A DNA stretch of 64,000 nt, taken from NCBI GenBank assembly GCA_002999035.1, contig CP027241.1, forward strand, positions 2,928,195-2,992,194, in the 5' to 3' direction. The notes below the pieces were generated by a model, which saw only the letters and a list, made by a program, of their open reading frames with translations, had not been told where the DNA came from and made no database searches. Positions 18,091 through 27,062 of the stretch are shown piece by piece; within the stretch, counting starts at the first letter, position 1; each line of letters opens with the position of its first letter. Both the position numbers and the translations under genes were made by a program. This DNA comes from Lachnospiraceae bacterium oral taxon 500. Its GTDB lineage: Bacteria > Bacillota > Clostridia > Lachnospirales > Vallitaleaceae.

Positions 18091-18885
18091 TTACCTCCTT
18101 TCCTGTTGTTCCGGATACAGATAAGCCGTAATTCTGGCGGCCACCTTCGGCTCAAGCTCATTCATAATCTTTCCCGCCTGAGCTGTATCCAAGTTCTTTA
18201 TAATCATTGCTACCATTTCCAACCTGGTCGTACTCATGCTCTCCAGTACCTTAGCCGCAGGCTTGGGCTTCATCTCCGAATAAACCTTGGTCAGTTTATC
18301 CAGTTCTTCCTTAACCGCCAGATCAGTCATCGTCTGCTGATAAAGCCGGGCCGCGTTGTCCGGATTCATTTTCTGATACCAGTCGGCAAACGCCGCTTGA
18401 TCACCGGAGTGAACAATCAGGTCATCCAACTCCCGCTTGTCCTGTTCATACGCCAGCTGATTTTTCTCGAACACAGCCAGCCTTTCATTTTCCGCTTTCA
18501 AGCTTTGCACTTGCTTCAATAAAATATCGACTTCTTCTGTCTTTTTCTTCAGTTCAGATTCATTTAATTTTATAATTTCTTTTAGTTCTTCCATCGTTTC
18601 CTCCGGCTCAACCACAATCGGCTCACCGGTTTCCGGATCGATTTCCGTTTCAAATACCTCCGGCGGCAAATAAACATGTGCCAGCGGCCAGTTCTTCAGC
18701 GATTGCCCGAGTGCCGTACCAAGCCCAAAAACATTCAGCCGGAGCAGCAGCAAAAATACCAGCAATAAAAACAGGAGCGATAACACCGCAATTAAAATAA
18801 TTTTAAGCGGCGATCCCTTTGCCCCTTTTTCTTTCTGATCCTCTGCGGTTTGTAAATCCGTTGCCTTTTCTTTTTCTTTTGCCAT
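18091..18885 (-). CDS. MotE/YlxF-like flagellar protein with MgtE_N-like domain
   Basis: A 264-residue protein with a cytosolic N-terminus, one membrane helix (about 28-50), a long coiled-coil region (95-170) and a C-terminal MgtE-N/FliG-like helical domain. Motifs in the last domain are YQKMNPDNAARLYQQ, MKPKPAAKVLESM and LDTAQAGKIMNELEPKVAARI. Homologues lie between fliJ and fliK; MotE proteins have been proposed to chaperone or scaffold stator assembly. Function here is inferred from architecture and place. Confidence 0.85.
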   Translation of the reverse strand: MAKEKEKATDLQTAEDQKEKGAKGSPLKIILIAVLSLLFLLLVFLLLLRLNVFGLGTALGQSLKNWPLAHVYLPPEVFETEIDPETGEPIVVEPEETMEELKEIIKLNESELKKKTEEVDILLKQVQSLKAENERLAVFEKNQLAYEQDKRELDDLIVHSGDQAAFADWYQKMNPDNAARLYQQTMTDLAVKEELDKLTKVYSEMKPKPAAKVLESMSTTRLEMVAMIIKNLDTAQAGKIMNELEPKVAARITAYLYPEQQERR

Positions 18886-18897
18886 GGTTTGACCTCT

Positions 18898-19338
18898 TTA
18901 TTCCCTGCTATATTTAAAGCTTACCTGTTCATCTATCAACTTCATCGCTTCCTGCTTTTCTTCCTCATAATAAGCTTCCAGCGCCTTTTCTCTCAGGATT
19001 TCATACGTTTTCCGCTCCTGCATTGCCTTAGACAGCCGGTCTCTTTTGCGCACCACCTGATCTTCCAATTCATAGAGTCTGGCGGCCGCTTCTTTTTCCT
19101 TTGCTTTTAAATAAGCAATTTTATTTTGTACTGCTGTCAAATCCCGAATCCGAAAAGCAACCGATTGTTTCTCAAAAAAAACCTGATTTTCCTCCCGAAT
19201 CAGGCCGCCGATCCGGTTAAGCTCCTGCTGCTGCCGGTCTCTTTGCTGTACTGCCACGCCGTATTCCATTTGATATTGAGTTTCCAGCTTTTCTTTAATA
19301 TGCAATAAACTTTGCAGCGGAAATTGAAACTTTGCCAA
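18898..19338 (-). CDS. fliJ: FliJ, flagellar export chaperone/stalk
   Basis: A 146-residue protein, almost entirely predicted antiparallel coiled coil, starting MAKFQFPLQSLLHIKEKLE as FliJ usually does. FliJ sits in the centre of the FliI hexamer like the gamma stalk of ATP synthase and links it to FlhA. Sequence identity is low in this family, so position between fliI and the MotE-like gene matters. Confidence 0.9.
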   Translation of the reverse strand: MAKFQFPLQSLLHIKEKLETQYQMEYGVAVQQRDRQQQELNRIGGLIREENQVFFEKQSVAFRIRDLTAVQNKIAYLKAKEKEAAARLYELEDQVVRKRDRLSKAMQERKTYEILREKALEAYYEEEKQEAMKLIDEQVSFKYSRE

Positions 19339-19382
19339 AATAAAACCCCTTCCGCCGGCCGGAAAGCTGCCCGTTTCCGCCC

Positions 19383-20696
19383 TTATTCTTCATCGTAAAC
19401 AATGTCCTTGAGCATTTGAATCTCCTCATCGAAGGAATAATAATCCCCGACCTCCTGCTGTAAATATTGATTGATGGCGTCAATCTTACGAATCGCCTTA
19501 TCAATCCTCTCATTAGAACCTTCGACATAGGCTCCGATGTTGATTAAATCTTCCGCTCCTTGGTAAGTAGCCAGCAGCGCCCGCATTTCCGAAGCCGCTT
19601 TTTTATGCTCGGTATCGGCCACTTCCGACATAACACGCGAAACGGACTGCAAGACATCAATCGCCGGATAATGATTCTTATTGGCAATTTTCCGGTTCAA
19701 CACAATATGACCATCCAAAATACCTCTGGCTGCGTCGGTAATCGGCTCGTTCATATCATCGCCGTCTACCAGCACGGTATAAAGCGCTGTAATCGAACCC
19801 TTATCGGAATTTCCCGCTCTTTCCAAAAGCAGCGGCATCGCCGCCAAAACGGAGGGCGTATAGCCCCGGCTAACCGGCGGCTCCCCGATCGCCAATCCGA
19901 TTTCCCTCTGTGCCATGGAAAAACGGGTCAGACTGTCCATCATCAGCATGACATTTTTGCCTTTATCTCTAAAGTACTCGGCAATGGCCGTCGCCGTCTT
20001 CGCCGCTTTTTGCCGCTCCATAGCCGGCCGGTCGGAGGTAGCTACCACCACTACGCTTTTTCTCAGCCCTTCTTCTCCTAAATCCTTTTCCACAAACTCC
20101 CGGACTTCCCTGCCCCGCTCACCGATCAGCGCAATCACATTGACGTCCGCCAAGGCGTTGCGGGCAATCATGCCCAGCAAGGTACTTTTGCCCACGCCGC
20201 TGCCGGCAAAAATACCGACCCGCTGCCCCCTGCCGATGGTTAAGAGTCCGTCCAGAGCTTTGATTCCCATGGGTAAATAATCTTTAATCCGCGCCCGCTG
20301 CAGTGGATCCGGCGCATTATTTTCAATATTATAGAGTTCGCTGGTATAAAAAGGTGCTTTGTCATCAATCGGCTTGCCCAGCCCGTCCAACACCCGGCCC
20401 AAGAGGCCGTCCGTGACCGAAACCTGAAGCGGATGACCGATTGATTTCACATGACTGCCCGGGCCGATTCCTTCCATATCGTCCAGCGGCATCAGTAAAA
20501 TGCTGTTCTCCCGAAAACCGACCACCTCGGCCAGCACCGTCCGGCTTAAATCCTGTGAAGTAATCAGGCAGGCATCGCCGACATTCACATTCGGTCCCAA
20601 GGACTCAATCGTCAGGCCAATAACCTTATTGACCCGGCCCAAATGCTCAATATAGCTTTTATGAAGCATTTTTTCATATTTTTCAAACTCAATCAT
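19383..20696 (-). CDS. fliI: FliI, flagellar export ATPase
   Basis: A 437-residue F1-beta-like ATPase with Walker A GSGVGKST at 165-172, the LIGERGREVREF block, and a Walker B region VMLMMDSLTRF. It hydrolyses ATP to unfold and load export substrates with FliH and FliJ. The start was set at the ATG at 20696 (MIEFEKYEKMLHK), where FliI homologues begin and AAGGGG lies upstream. The frame stays open for 66 more codons, but those residues (20894-20697) look unlike any FliI N-terminus. Confidence 0.95.
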   Translation of the reverse strand: MIEFEKYEKMLHKSYIEHLGRVNKVIGLTIESLGPNVNVGDACLITSQDLSRTVLAEVVGFRENSILLMPLDDMEGIGPGSHVKSIGHPLQVSVTDGLLGRVLDGLGKPIDDKAPFYTSELYNIENNAPDPLQRARIKDYLPMGIKALDGLLTIGRGQRVGIFAGSGVGKSTLLGMIARNALADVNVIALIGERGREVREFVEKDLGEEGLRKSVVVVATSDRPAMERQKAAKTATAIAEYFRDKGKNVMLMMDSLTRFSMAQREIGLAIGEPPVSRGYTPSVLAAMPLLLERAGNSDKGSITALYTVLVDGDDMNEPITDAARGILDGHIVLNRKIANKNHYPAIDVLQSVSRVMSEVADTEHKKAASEMRALLATYQGAEDLINIGAYVEGSNERIDKAIRKIDAINQYLQQEVGDYYSFDEEIQMLKDIVYDEE

Positions 20697-20905
20697 GCTC
20701 CTGCCCCTTACTTTTCCGATTCTGATTTTTTGAGCTAACTTTTCTCTTTTGGCACTACCGCATCCAAGAGCCGATAACAGCAAAGTTGGCCTTAACTTTA
20801 GGGATAAAATATTTTGAGATAAACTTAGATGTAAGATAGAAATAATCGGCAGCTTCCACCGCCAAACCGGTATTATGTATCCGCCTCCGGCCATACCGGC
20901 TGCGG
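20697..20905 (-). other. 209-bp gap between fliH and fliI
   Basis: This is the widest gap inside the flgB-flgE part of the operon. It stays open in the fliI frame, giving a 66-residue extension with no recognisable domain, and holds a short inverted repeat AAAGTT/AACTTT (about 20783-20800). No convincing promoter was seen. It may be a relic of a lost coding segment or an untranslated element. Confidence 0.4.
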
Positions 20906-21706
20906 CTAATTTCTGTTTTCGTTTTTCATAATGCTTTCATAGATAAGCCGAAGTTCGTCAACAATCCCCTTAAGCTGAACATCTAAACTGCATTCAATAT
21001 TACCCATAACCGTTTCGATAATGCATTGATTTTTTTTCAAAGCTTTATCCTTGAGGACTTCAATTGTCAACTTTTCGCTTAATTCTTCCGTCAACTCAGC
21101 CTTATGCTCCAAAACATAATTCAAGTCCTCACCCGATACCCGGATAATCAAATCGCCCTGCAGAGAAATCTCCTGCAAACCCATCCGCACCAGATGAATC
21201 AAGGTTTCCTCTTTTTGGCTGGCCTCTCCGACTAACTTTTCCAGCATCCCTTTCAGCCACAGAATCATATCGCCTTCCAACCGGCGCAGCTGCTCTGCAT
21301 ATTTGGACTGATACTGCCGACGCAATTCCTTTTCTACGCTGTCTTTCTTATCCGCGTATTCCTGCTCTAAAATCGCCCGCCGCCGCTCCAGTTCCTCTTT
21401 GGCCTTGGCCATGCCAGTGTTGTAAGCATCCTCGTAAATCTTAGCCTTCGCTGCATTGGCATCTTCTAAAATCCGCTCTGCTTCGGCCTGCCGGGCCTCT
21501 ATTTCCGCCGTCCATTCTGCCTCCGAACGAATCGCCGCTTCTTCCATGTCCTGATTCCGGTTTTCTGCCGCATCCAGCGCCACCCTGATCAGGGCATTAT
21601 CCTCTTTCGGTTGTTTCGGTACCGCCGGCCGCAATTCCCCGATATTTTGAATCACTTTTTTTTCCGGAGAAAGTGTCGCGTAGTTTTGCTTAATTATCCT
21701 AGACAA
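20906..21706 (-). CDS. fliH: FliH, negative regulator/stator of FliI
   Basis: A 267-residue protein with a long central coiled coil (about 55-150, rich in Glu, Ala, Lys) and a C-terminal domain with ILWLKGMLEKLV, VRMGLQEI and IIETVMGNIECSLDVQLKGI, as in V-/F-type E or b/delta subunits. It tethers FliI to the C-ring and export gate. I place the start at TTG 21706, giving (M)SRIIKQNYATL, which matches clostridial FliH N-termini and lies 10 nt after GGAGGT. The longer ATG form at 21757 would overlap fliG by 59 bases. Confidence 0.9.
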   Translation of the reverse strand: MSRIIKQNYATLSPEKKVIQNIGELRPAVPKQPKEDNALIRVALDAAENRNQDMEEAAIRSEAEWTAEIEARQAEAERILEDANAAKAKIYEDAYNTGMAKAKEELERRRAILEQEYADKKDSVEKELRRQYQSKYAEQLRRLEGDMILWLKGMLEKLVGEASQKEETLIHLVRMGLQEISLQGDLIIRVSGEDLNYVLEHKAELTEELSEKLTIEVLKDKALKKNQCIIETVMGNIECSLDVQLKGIVDELRLIYESIMKNENRN

Positions 21707-22697
21707 CGATCTCGTCACCTCCACCTCTGGAAATAACGATCTCCTGCGCGTCCTCAAGTTTTCTGATTACTCCGACAATCGTCTGCTGCGATTCTTCAAT
21801 ATCCTTGAGCCGGACCGGTCCCATGAATTCCATTTCTTCCTTAATCATAGCTGCCAGACGTTTGGACAGGTTCTTAAAGATCAGGCTTTGAATTTCTTCA
21901 CTTTGTCCCTTCAGAGCAATGGCCAGAACATTGTTGTCAACATCACGCAGCACTCTCTGCACCGAACGGTCGTCCAGAGTCAGAATATCCTCGAACACAA
22001 ACATCTTCTTGTGGATTTCCTCAGCCAGTTCCGCATCCTCGAGTTCCAAAGTTTCCATGATATGTTTTTCCGTTGCCCGGTCGGCCGAGTTTAAGATATC
22101 GACCACCGCTTCGATGCCGCCGACAATAGTAAAATCCTGCGTCACCAAAGAGGACAGCTTTCTTTCTAAAATGTCTTCCACATCCTTGATCACATCGGGA
22201 CTGGTTCTATCCATTTTAGCAATTCGGCGGGCCACATCCGCCTGCTTCTCCAGCGGCAGAGCCGCTAAGACCATCGATGCCTGTCCGGCATTTAAATAGG
22301 ATAAAATCAAGGCAATTGTTTGATTATGCTCATCCTGAATAAAGTTAAGCAACTGTGCCGGTTCGGTCTTGCGAACGAATTCAAACGGTCTGACCTGCAA
22401 AGAAGAGGTCAGACGGCCAATGACTTCCAGCGCTTTATCTGTACCCAGCGCCTTTTCCAAAACATCCTTGGCATAATTGATGCCGCCCTCGCTGATATAT
22501 TGCTGCGCCAGACAAATCTCATAAAACTCATTCAGCAGCGCTTCTTTTTGATCGCCGCTGATTGCCCGGGTATTAGCAATCTCCAGGGTCAATTGTTCAA
22601 TCTCGTCCTCTTTTAAATACTTAAAGATTTCCGAAGAACGCTCCGGCCCCAAAGCAATCAACAAAGCTGCTGCTTTTTGAATTCCTCTTAATTCCAT
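21699..22697 (-). CDS. fliG: FliG, motor switch protein
   Basis: A 332-residue protein starting MELRGIQKAAALLIALG, with the three FliG domains: N-terminal (FliF binding), middle with the FliG_M pattern near EFVRKTEPAQLL.FIQDEHNQTIALIL, and C-terminal torque helix with charged residues (LEDAELAEEIHKKMFVFEDI.TLDDRSVQRVLRDVD). It transmits stator force to the MS ring. Start set at 22697, 8 nt after GGGGAGG, instead of an earlier in-frame ATG inside fliF. Confidence 0.96.
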   Translation of the reverse strand: MELRGIQKAAALLIALGPERSSEIFKYLKEDEIEQLTLEIANTRAISGDQKEALLNEFYEICLAQQYISEGGINYAKDVLEKALGTDKALEVIGRLTSSLQVRPFEFVRKTEPAQLLNFIQDEHNQTIALILSYLNAGQASMVLAALPLEKQADVARRIAKMDRTSPDVIKDVEDILERKLSSLVTQDFTIVGGIEAVVDILNSADRATEKHIMETLELEDAELAEEIHKKMFVFEDILTLDDRSVQRVLRDVDNNVLAIALKGQSEEIQSLIFKNLSKRLAAMIKEEMEFMGPVRLKDIEESQQTIVGVIRKLEDAQEIVISRGGGDEIVV

Positions 22698-22701
22698 TTT
22701 A

Positions 22702-24303
22702 TCAGCCTCCCCATTGATCATTCAACCAGTTACGCAACAAAGTCGCCGCCGCTTCCGGATTTTCATCCACAAACTTCTCAACCTGTTTTCTGACTTCCGA
22801 TTTAAACTCGGTAATCGGCTCCTTCGGCTCCTCGGTTCTGGTACTGGTCAAAAGCTGTTCAACCGAAAGCTCCGGCTCGGTCTTAACCACTTCAACCGGC
22901 TTGGTGCCTAAGAAAATGGCAACCGCCAGCAAGATGACCATTAACAGAATAATACCCAGTAAAATATAATCCTGAATCACATTATGCGAACTCGGCTTGT
23001 CAATGAACTTCGGCACCTCATAAGCCAGCACGGCGGGATTGGGAATATTATTGGTCGCCCGGCTGATCAGATTAATGATATCCGGATCGACTTCCAATTT
23101 ACGGCGGACATTGTTTTGCTCCTTAAAATCTTCCCAGCTCAGGTCGCCCAGGGCTTTTTGGCTTTCCAGCAGAACCTGGTCATACACTTTAAACTTATTT
23201 AAAACCACCGCCACGCTCGATCCCTGATAATCAATCGCACCGTTTGGCCGATAAGTCGTTGATTTTTCGGTATCCACTTTATAGGCGATCTTGCTCTCCT
23301 CGGTGGTTGAATTGGAATTGCCGGCCTGCGTCAAATAGGTTGACGTCGTTTCCTGATTGGCATCCGTTCCCACCGGATTGGCATTTTCAGTGTTGCTGGT
23401 TTCGACATTGCGCCGTTCTTCCTCAGAGGTCACACCTTTGGTGGTGCCGTCCAGCGGCCGGTACTTTTCGGAAACAACCGTCGACTCGCTGAAATCAATT
23501 TTTAAATCCACCGTTACAAACGCATCATCATACTCTCCGCGCGAAAGCAAAATAGAACGCACTTTCTGCTGAATCAAAAGCTCCTGCTGTACTTTATAAT
23601 CCATATTGCCGCTTATACCATTCAGGCTTCCGGCTGCGTCACCGTCATACAGAAGCCGGCCGGTCGTATCCAAAATCGAAATATGGTTTTTATCCAGATT
23701 CTTAACATATTTGGAAACCAAGGAAACAATACCCAGTACCTGCTTCTCGGTAATCTCATCTCTCAGCTTGAGTGTAATTGCCGCCGAGGCGGGAGTTTGA
23801 TCATCCAGCACCGTCCGTTCCTGATCGGCCATCACAATGGCCACATCGGCATCGGCTACCACATCCAAAAGCTCAATGCTTTTTTCCAATTCACTCTGCA
23901 AAAATAATTTTTGTTTTAATCTTTTTTCCTCTTGGGTCATAGTTAAACTGTTCTCAAACAGTTTATCATAATCGATTTGATCTGCCGTTAAAATGCCCGC
24001 CCGTTGTAATGCCAGTGTTGCGTTTTGTCGTTGGCTTCGCTCGATGTAAATGGCAGTCGCATTGTTTTCGATCGTGTATTTAATTTTCTCGGCATCGAAA
24101 ACTTCTTTCATCGAATTTACTCGCGCCGGATCCATATTGCGTTCAAACAAAACATACTGCGGCTGATTCAGGTAAATAACCAAAATAGTAATCGCCACGA
24201 CCGCAATCGCTAAAATCGCGATAAACTGTATCTTTTGCTTGCGCTCAAACTGATTCCAGGTCTTTGTTATTTGTTCCGATATACGGGTTATAAAAGCTGG
24301 CAT
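22702..24303 (-). CDS. fliF: FliF, flagellar MS-ring protein
   Basis: A 533-residue protein with membrane helices near 24-45 and near 440-460, periplasmic ring-building motifs between (including RVNSMKEVFDAEKIKY and DADVAIVMADQERTVLDDQTPASAAITLKL), and a C-terminal FliG-binding tail ending LRNWLNDQW. FliF forms the base on which the switch and export gate assemble. ATG at 24303 follows GAGGTG; a GTG two codons earlier is the alternative. Confidence 0.96.
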   Translation of the reverse strand: MPAFITRISEQITKTWNQFERKQKIQFIAILAIAVVAITILVIYLNQPQYVLFERNMDPARVNSMKEVFDAEKIKYTIENNATAIYIERSQRQNATLALQRAGILTADQIDYDKLFENSLTMTQEEKRLKQKLFLQSELEKSIELLDVVADADVAIVMADQERTVLDDQTPASAAITLKLRDEITEKQVLGIVSLVSKYVKNLDKNHISILDTTGRLLYDGDAAGSLNGISGNMDYKVQQELLIQQKVRSILLSRGEYDDAFVTVDLKIDFSESTVVSEKYRPLDGTTKGVTSEEERRNVETSNTENANPVGTDANQETTSTYLTQAGNSNSTTEESKIAYKVDTEKSTTYRPNGAIDYQGSSVAVVLNKFKVYDQVLLESQKALGDLSWEDFKEQNNVRRKLEVDPDIINLISRATNNIPNPAVLAYEVPKFIDKPSSHNVIQDYILLGIILLMVILLAVAIFLGTKPVEVVKTEPELSVEQLLTSTRTEEPKEPITEFKSEVRKQVEKFVDENPEAAATLLRNWLNDQWGG

Positions 24304-24362
24304 TTTCACACCTCAAAAATACTAACAATAGTTGCCGGTAACCTTAAAAATAAAAAGTTCTT

Positions 24363-24671
24363 CTATACCTGCAAACGCATAATTTCATTATACGCCTCCA
24401 AAAAAGAATTGCGCAGCTGCACCGTAAACTGAAGTGAAGCACTGGCTATTTCCTGCGCCGCCATCACTTCGGCGATATCATCAGTCTTGCCCAGCGCAAA
24501 GTCTATTCCTTTTTGATCAGCTCCCCGAATCAATTCATTCGTAGCAGACAATTGATCTGCGACCGCTTTTTGAAAAATCTCACCAAACGATGCGGCACCG
24601 GAAGCTTTCTTTACTCCCAGAGTTTCCAGCATCTTGGCTTCCAGTCCTGCCGGACCAATTCGATATATCAT
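24363..24671 (-). CDS. fliE: FliE, hook-basal body junction protein
   Basis: A 102-residue protein with the C-terminal FliE block ASLQFTVQLRNSFLEAYNEIMRLQV and an upstream DQLSATNELIRGADQKGIDFALGKTDDIAEVMAAQEIA-type region. FliE connects the MS ring to the rod and is the first export substrate. It lies between flgC and fliF in the usual order. Confidence 0.94.
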   Translation of the reverse strand: MIYRIGPAGLEAKMLETLGVKKASGAASFGEIFQKAVADQLSATNELIRGADQKGIDFALGKTDDIAEVMAAQEIASASLQFTVQLRNSFLEAYNEIMRLQV

Positions 24672-24682
24672 CCTCTATCCCC

Positions 24683-25123
24683 CTATCTGCCGATCTCCAG
24701 CGCCTTACTGATCATCGCCTTAGTCGCATTAAAGGCAGTCACATTTGCTTCGTAGGAACGATGCGCCGAAATCAAATCCGTCATTTCCTGAACCACATTG
24801 ACATTCGGATAACTGACATAACCGTTTTCATCGGCATCCGGGTGATTCGGCTCATAAACCGTTGTCAGCGGAGAACGATCCTGCACAATCCGAGCCGCCT
24901 TGACACCGCCGTTCGTCTGCTTACCCATAAAATTGGTCAAAATATCTTTAAATTCCTGTCGGCGCTGCAAAGTTTCAAACAGCACCGTCTGCCGCCGGTA
25001 AGGCTTGCCGTCGGCCGCCCGGGTTGTTTTGACGTTCGCCAGATTCTGGGCGATGATATCGGCCCGCAGCCTTTGAGCAGTCATACCCGAAGCACTGATT
25101 TTCATGGAATCAAAATAAGCCAT
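24683..25123 (-). CDS. flgC: FlgC, proximal rod protein
   Basis: A 146-residue protein with the N-terminal rod motif SMKISASGMTAQRLRADIIAQNLANV and the C-terminal block VVQEMTDLISAHRSYEANVTAFNATKAMISKALEIG. It polymerises in the proximal rod with FlgB and FlgF/G. It lies 17 bp after flgB. Confidence 0.96.
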   Translation of the reverse strand: MAYFDSMKISASGMTAQRLRADIIAQNLANVKTTRAADGKPYRRQTVLFETLQRRQEFKDILTNFMGKQTNGGVKAARIVQDRSPLTTVYEPNHPDADENGYVSYPNVNVVQEMTDLISAHRSYEANVTAFNATKAMISKALEIGR

Positions 25124-25140
25124 CTTTTCTCCTTTCCCCG

Positions 25141-25518
25141 CTATTTAGTCATTACCATTTTCAAACGGGCAAAATTATAATTCATTTGCGTGATCAGTGC
25201 CTGATAGCGCTGCGTATTTTCCGCCAGGTATGCCGCTTCCGTATCCATATCCACATTATTGCCGTCCCAGCGATAACTCAAATTCGATTTGTCGGTAAAA
25301 ACCTCCGGCCTGACTTTTTGCAGCTTCGCCAAATCGATCCGGCGACGGCTGTCCACCGCATTCCTTAACTGATCCTCAAACTTAACATCCAGACGCTTAT
25401 ACCCCGCCACGTCATTATTCGCCATATTATGCGAAATTACTCGGTTTCTTTCCCAAGCCGCGCTTATTGCTTTGCGGTACAGGGCCACTTCCGAACCGGC
25501 AATCAATCCGTTTGTCAT
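25141..25518 (-). CDS. flgB: FlgB, proximal rod protein
   Basis: A 125-residue protein with rod motifs AWERNRVISHNMANNDVAGYK at the N-terminus (the Asn-rich signature) and a C-terminal helix YQALITQMNYNFARLKMVM. It is the first gene of the flagellar operon, starting only 46 bp after codY, so codY read-through is likely. Start set at the ATG at 25518 behind GGGGGAG; the longer frame begins inside the codY-flgB gap. Confidence 0.94.
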   Translation of the reverse strand: MTNGLIAGSEVALYRKAISAAWERNRVISHNMANNDVAGYKRLDVKFEDQLRNAVDSRRRIDLAKLQKVRPEVFTDKSNLSYRWDGNNVDMDTEAAYLAENTQRYQALITQMNYNFARLKMVMTK

Positions 25519-25564
25519 TTTCTCCCCCTTTCCGAGAGCTTTCCATTTTTGCAACATCCTAAAC

Positions 25565-26341
25565 TCATGCCTGTTCTAAGCCATTTAATTCCTTTAATAA
25601 ATTATCATTGACCACACTGATATAGGTCCCCTTCATCCCCAGCGAACGGGTCTCAATCACACCGGCCGATTCCAGCTTGCGCAGACCGTTGACAATTACC
25701 GACCGGGTAATTCCGGCCCGATCAGCCACCTTGGATGCAATCAGTACGCCTTCGTTGCCTTCCAGTTCGCGGAAAATATGGCGAACCGCCTCCTGCTCGG
25801 AAAAAGACAAGGTAGAGATAGCCGAGCGCACCATGTTTTGCTTTCTGGTTTCTTCCGATTCTTCCTGGTTAATCGAACGGGTAATCTCCAGCCCCACCAC
25901 CGTAGCCGAATATTCCGCCAAAATCAAATCATCAATCATATACTCCTGACGCAGGCGGTATAAAAAGATGGTGCCCAGCCGCTCGCCGGCAATATCCACC
26001 GGAATCGCCAGTCCCAAATATCCCTGCTCGGTGATATCATCACTAAAACCAAGGGTAACTAAATTAATGTTCTCCTTGGTTGATAAAATATTCAGCAGTC
26101 GCTCATTCAATTTTTCGTTAATATATTCGCCGGACTTGGTTGTTAAAAATTGTTCAATAATCGGAATATTATGTCTTTCATAAGAAGCCAGCAGTTTGCC
26201 CTTGCGGCTGATAATCAGCACGGTCGAGTCCATAACTTCGCCCATTACCTCGGAAATATCGGAAAAATCAATTCTCTCATCCCCTGTTCTTTGGAGCAAA
26301 CGATTGATTTTTCTGGTTTTATCCAATAACTGTACGCTCAT
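25565..26341 (-). CDS. codY: CodY, GTP- and branched-chain-amino-acid-sensing repressor
   Basis: A 258-residue protein, the family length. It has an N-terminal GAF-type sensor domain (about 1-155) and a C-terminal winged helix whose recognition region is ASKVADRAGITRSVIVNGLRKLESAGVIETRSLGMKGTYI-like. CodY represses nutrient-limitation genes, including motility in several Firmicutes, when GTP and Ile/Leu/Val are plentiful. ATG at 26341 chosen (AGGAGG, 6-nt spacing); an ATG two codons earlier is less well placed. It lies directly upstream of flgB, as in Bacillus. Confidence 0.97.
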   Translation of the reverse strand: MSVQLLDKTRKINRLLQRTGDERIDFSDISEVMGEVMDSTVLIISRKGKLLASYERHNIPIIEQFLTTKSGEYINEKLNERLLNILSTKENINLVTLGFSDDITEQGYLGLAIPVDIAGERLGTIFLYRLRQEYMIDDLILAEYSATVVGLEITRSINQEESEETRKQNMVRSAISTLSFSEQEAVRHIFRELEGNEGVLIASKVADRAGITRSVIVNGLRKLESAGVIETRSLGMKGTYISVVNDNLLKELNGLEQA

Positions 26342-26597
26342 CTTCATCCTCCTGATCCATAAATAATCTTTATGCCGTACCGTTGCTTTTGGCTCACGCC
26401 AACTAAAAAAATGAAAAACGCCAATTAAAACCGGCACAGGAAAGCCGATTTCATTTTTATTTATATTTTATTATAACTTATTTTTAATCATAATCATCAT
26501 TTTTTGTAACACAATCTTAATCATCGCATCACTCATTATAACTCAATTTTCATTTCTTTTCAACCTAATCTGTCAAATAATTTTAAGAATTTTGTCT
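26342..26597. promoter_or_regulatory. codY upstream region with SigA promoter
   Basis: An AT-rich leader of about 190 nt. On the minus strand: -35 TTGAAA (26563-26558), 17-bp spacer, -10 TATAAT (26540-26535). A second TATAAT lies at 26475-26470 without a good -35. A half-match to the CodY box (AATTTTCA) overlaps the first promoter, but the other half is absent, so autoregulation is only a possibility. Confidence 0.55.
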
Positions 26598-26738
26598 ACA
26601 GTTCAGGCAAGCAGACCATTAGAGTTGATATTCCGGCAAGCTTGCTTGCAAGGAATATCAATTCTAATGGGCTATTTGCGGAACGCATACACTGATAATT
26701 CGCTGAAAGCGAATTATCAGTGGGCTTGCCTGAACTGT
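26598..26738. repeat. Structured repeat, unit 1: three-way-junction element
   Basis: A closing stem of 15 perfect pairs, ACAGTTCAGGCAAGC (26598-26612) with GCTTGCCTGAACTGT (26724-26738), encloses two hairpins. Hairpin 1 (26616-26670) has a 19-bp stem, CCATTAGAGTTGATATTCC with its complement and one G-T wobble, topped by GCAAGC/GCTTGC. Hairpin 2 (26690-26722) has a perfect 15-bp stem, CACTGATAATTCGCT, and a GAA loop. The linker GGCTATTTGCGGAACGCA joins them. There is no coding frame of note. Confidence 0.85.
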
Positions 26739-26747
26739 ATTATAATA

Positions 26748-26925
26748 GCAGACTGTTATGCTTGATATGACAATGGAGAGCTTGCTCTCCAGGGGCATAT
26801 CAAGTATGACGGGCTATTTGCGGAACGCACACATGAGTAATTCGGCGAAACTCATTTCCCATCAAAATACAGTTATTCCCCTTTTCGCCGAATTACGAAT
26901 GGCTTGCCTGAACTGTATTATAATA
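26748..26925. repeat. Structured repeat, unit 2: divergent sequence, same architecture
   Basis: It begins at GCAGAC after the linker TATTATAATA. Hairpin 1 is CTTGATATG...CATATCAAG with an apical TGGAGAG/CTCTCCA; hairpin 2 is GTAATTCGGCGAAA...TTTCGCCGAATTAC with a roughly 30-nt loop. Hairpin sequences differ from units 1 and 3 yet remain fully paired, while GGGCTATTTGCGGAACGCA and the end GGCTTGCCTGAACTGT are unchanged. The period is 178 bp against 137 bp for the others. Confidence 0.8.
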
Positions 26926-27062
26926 GCAGACCGTTGAGGTTGATATTCCGGCAAGCTTGCTTGCAAGGAATATCAATTCTAATGGGCTATTTGCGGAACG
27001 CATGCACTGATAATTCGCTGAAAGCGAATTATCAGTGGGCTTGCCTGAACTTTATTATAATA
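26926..27062. repeat. Structured repeat, unit 3: near copy of unit 1
   Basis: A 137-bp unit differing from unit 1 at only about six positions. Most changes at the base of hairpin 1 (GTTGAGG for ATTAGAG) keep pairing through G-T wobbles. Both hairpins, the linker and the GCTTGCCTGAACT end are retained. The closing-stem left arm is supplied only by unit 1. Confidence 0.85.

Noticed and set aside
20697-20894. N-terminal extension of FliI
   Set aside because: The family starts at the MIEFEKYEK segment; the extra 66 residues have no match that I recognise, so I did not include them in the gene.
26535-26563. CodY autoregulatory box
   Set aside because: Only the left half AATTTTCA matches; about 10 of 15 positions agree, which is not convincing in AT-rich DNA.
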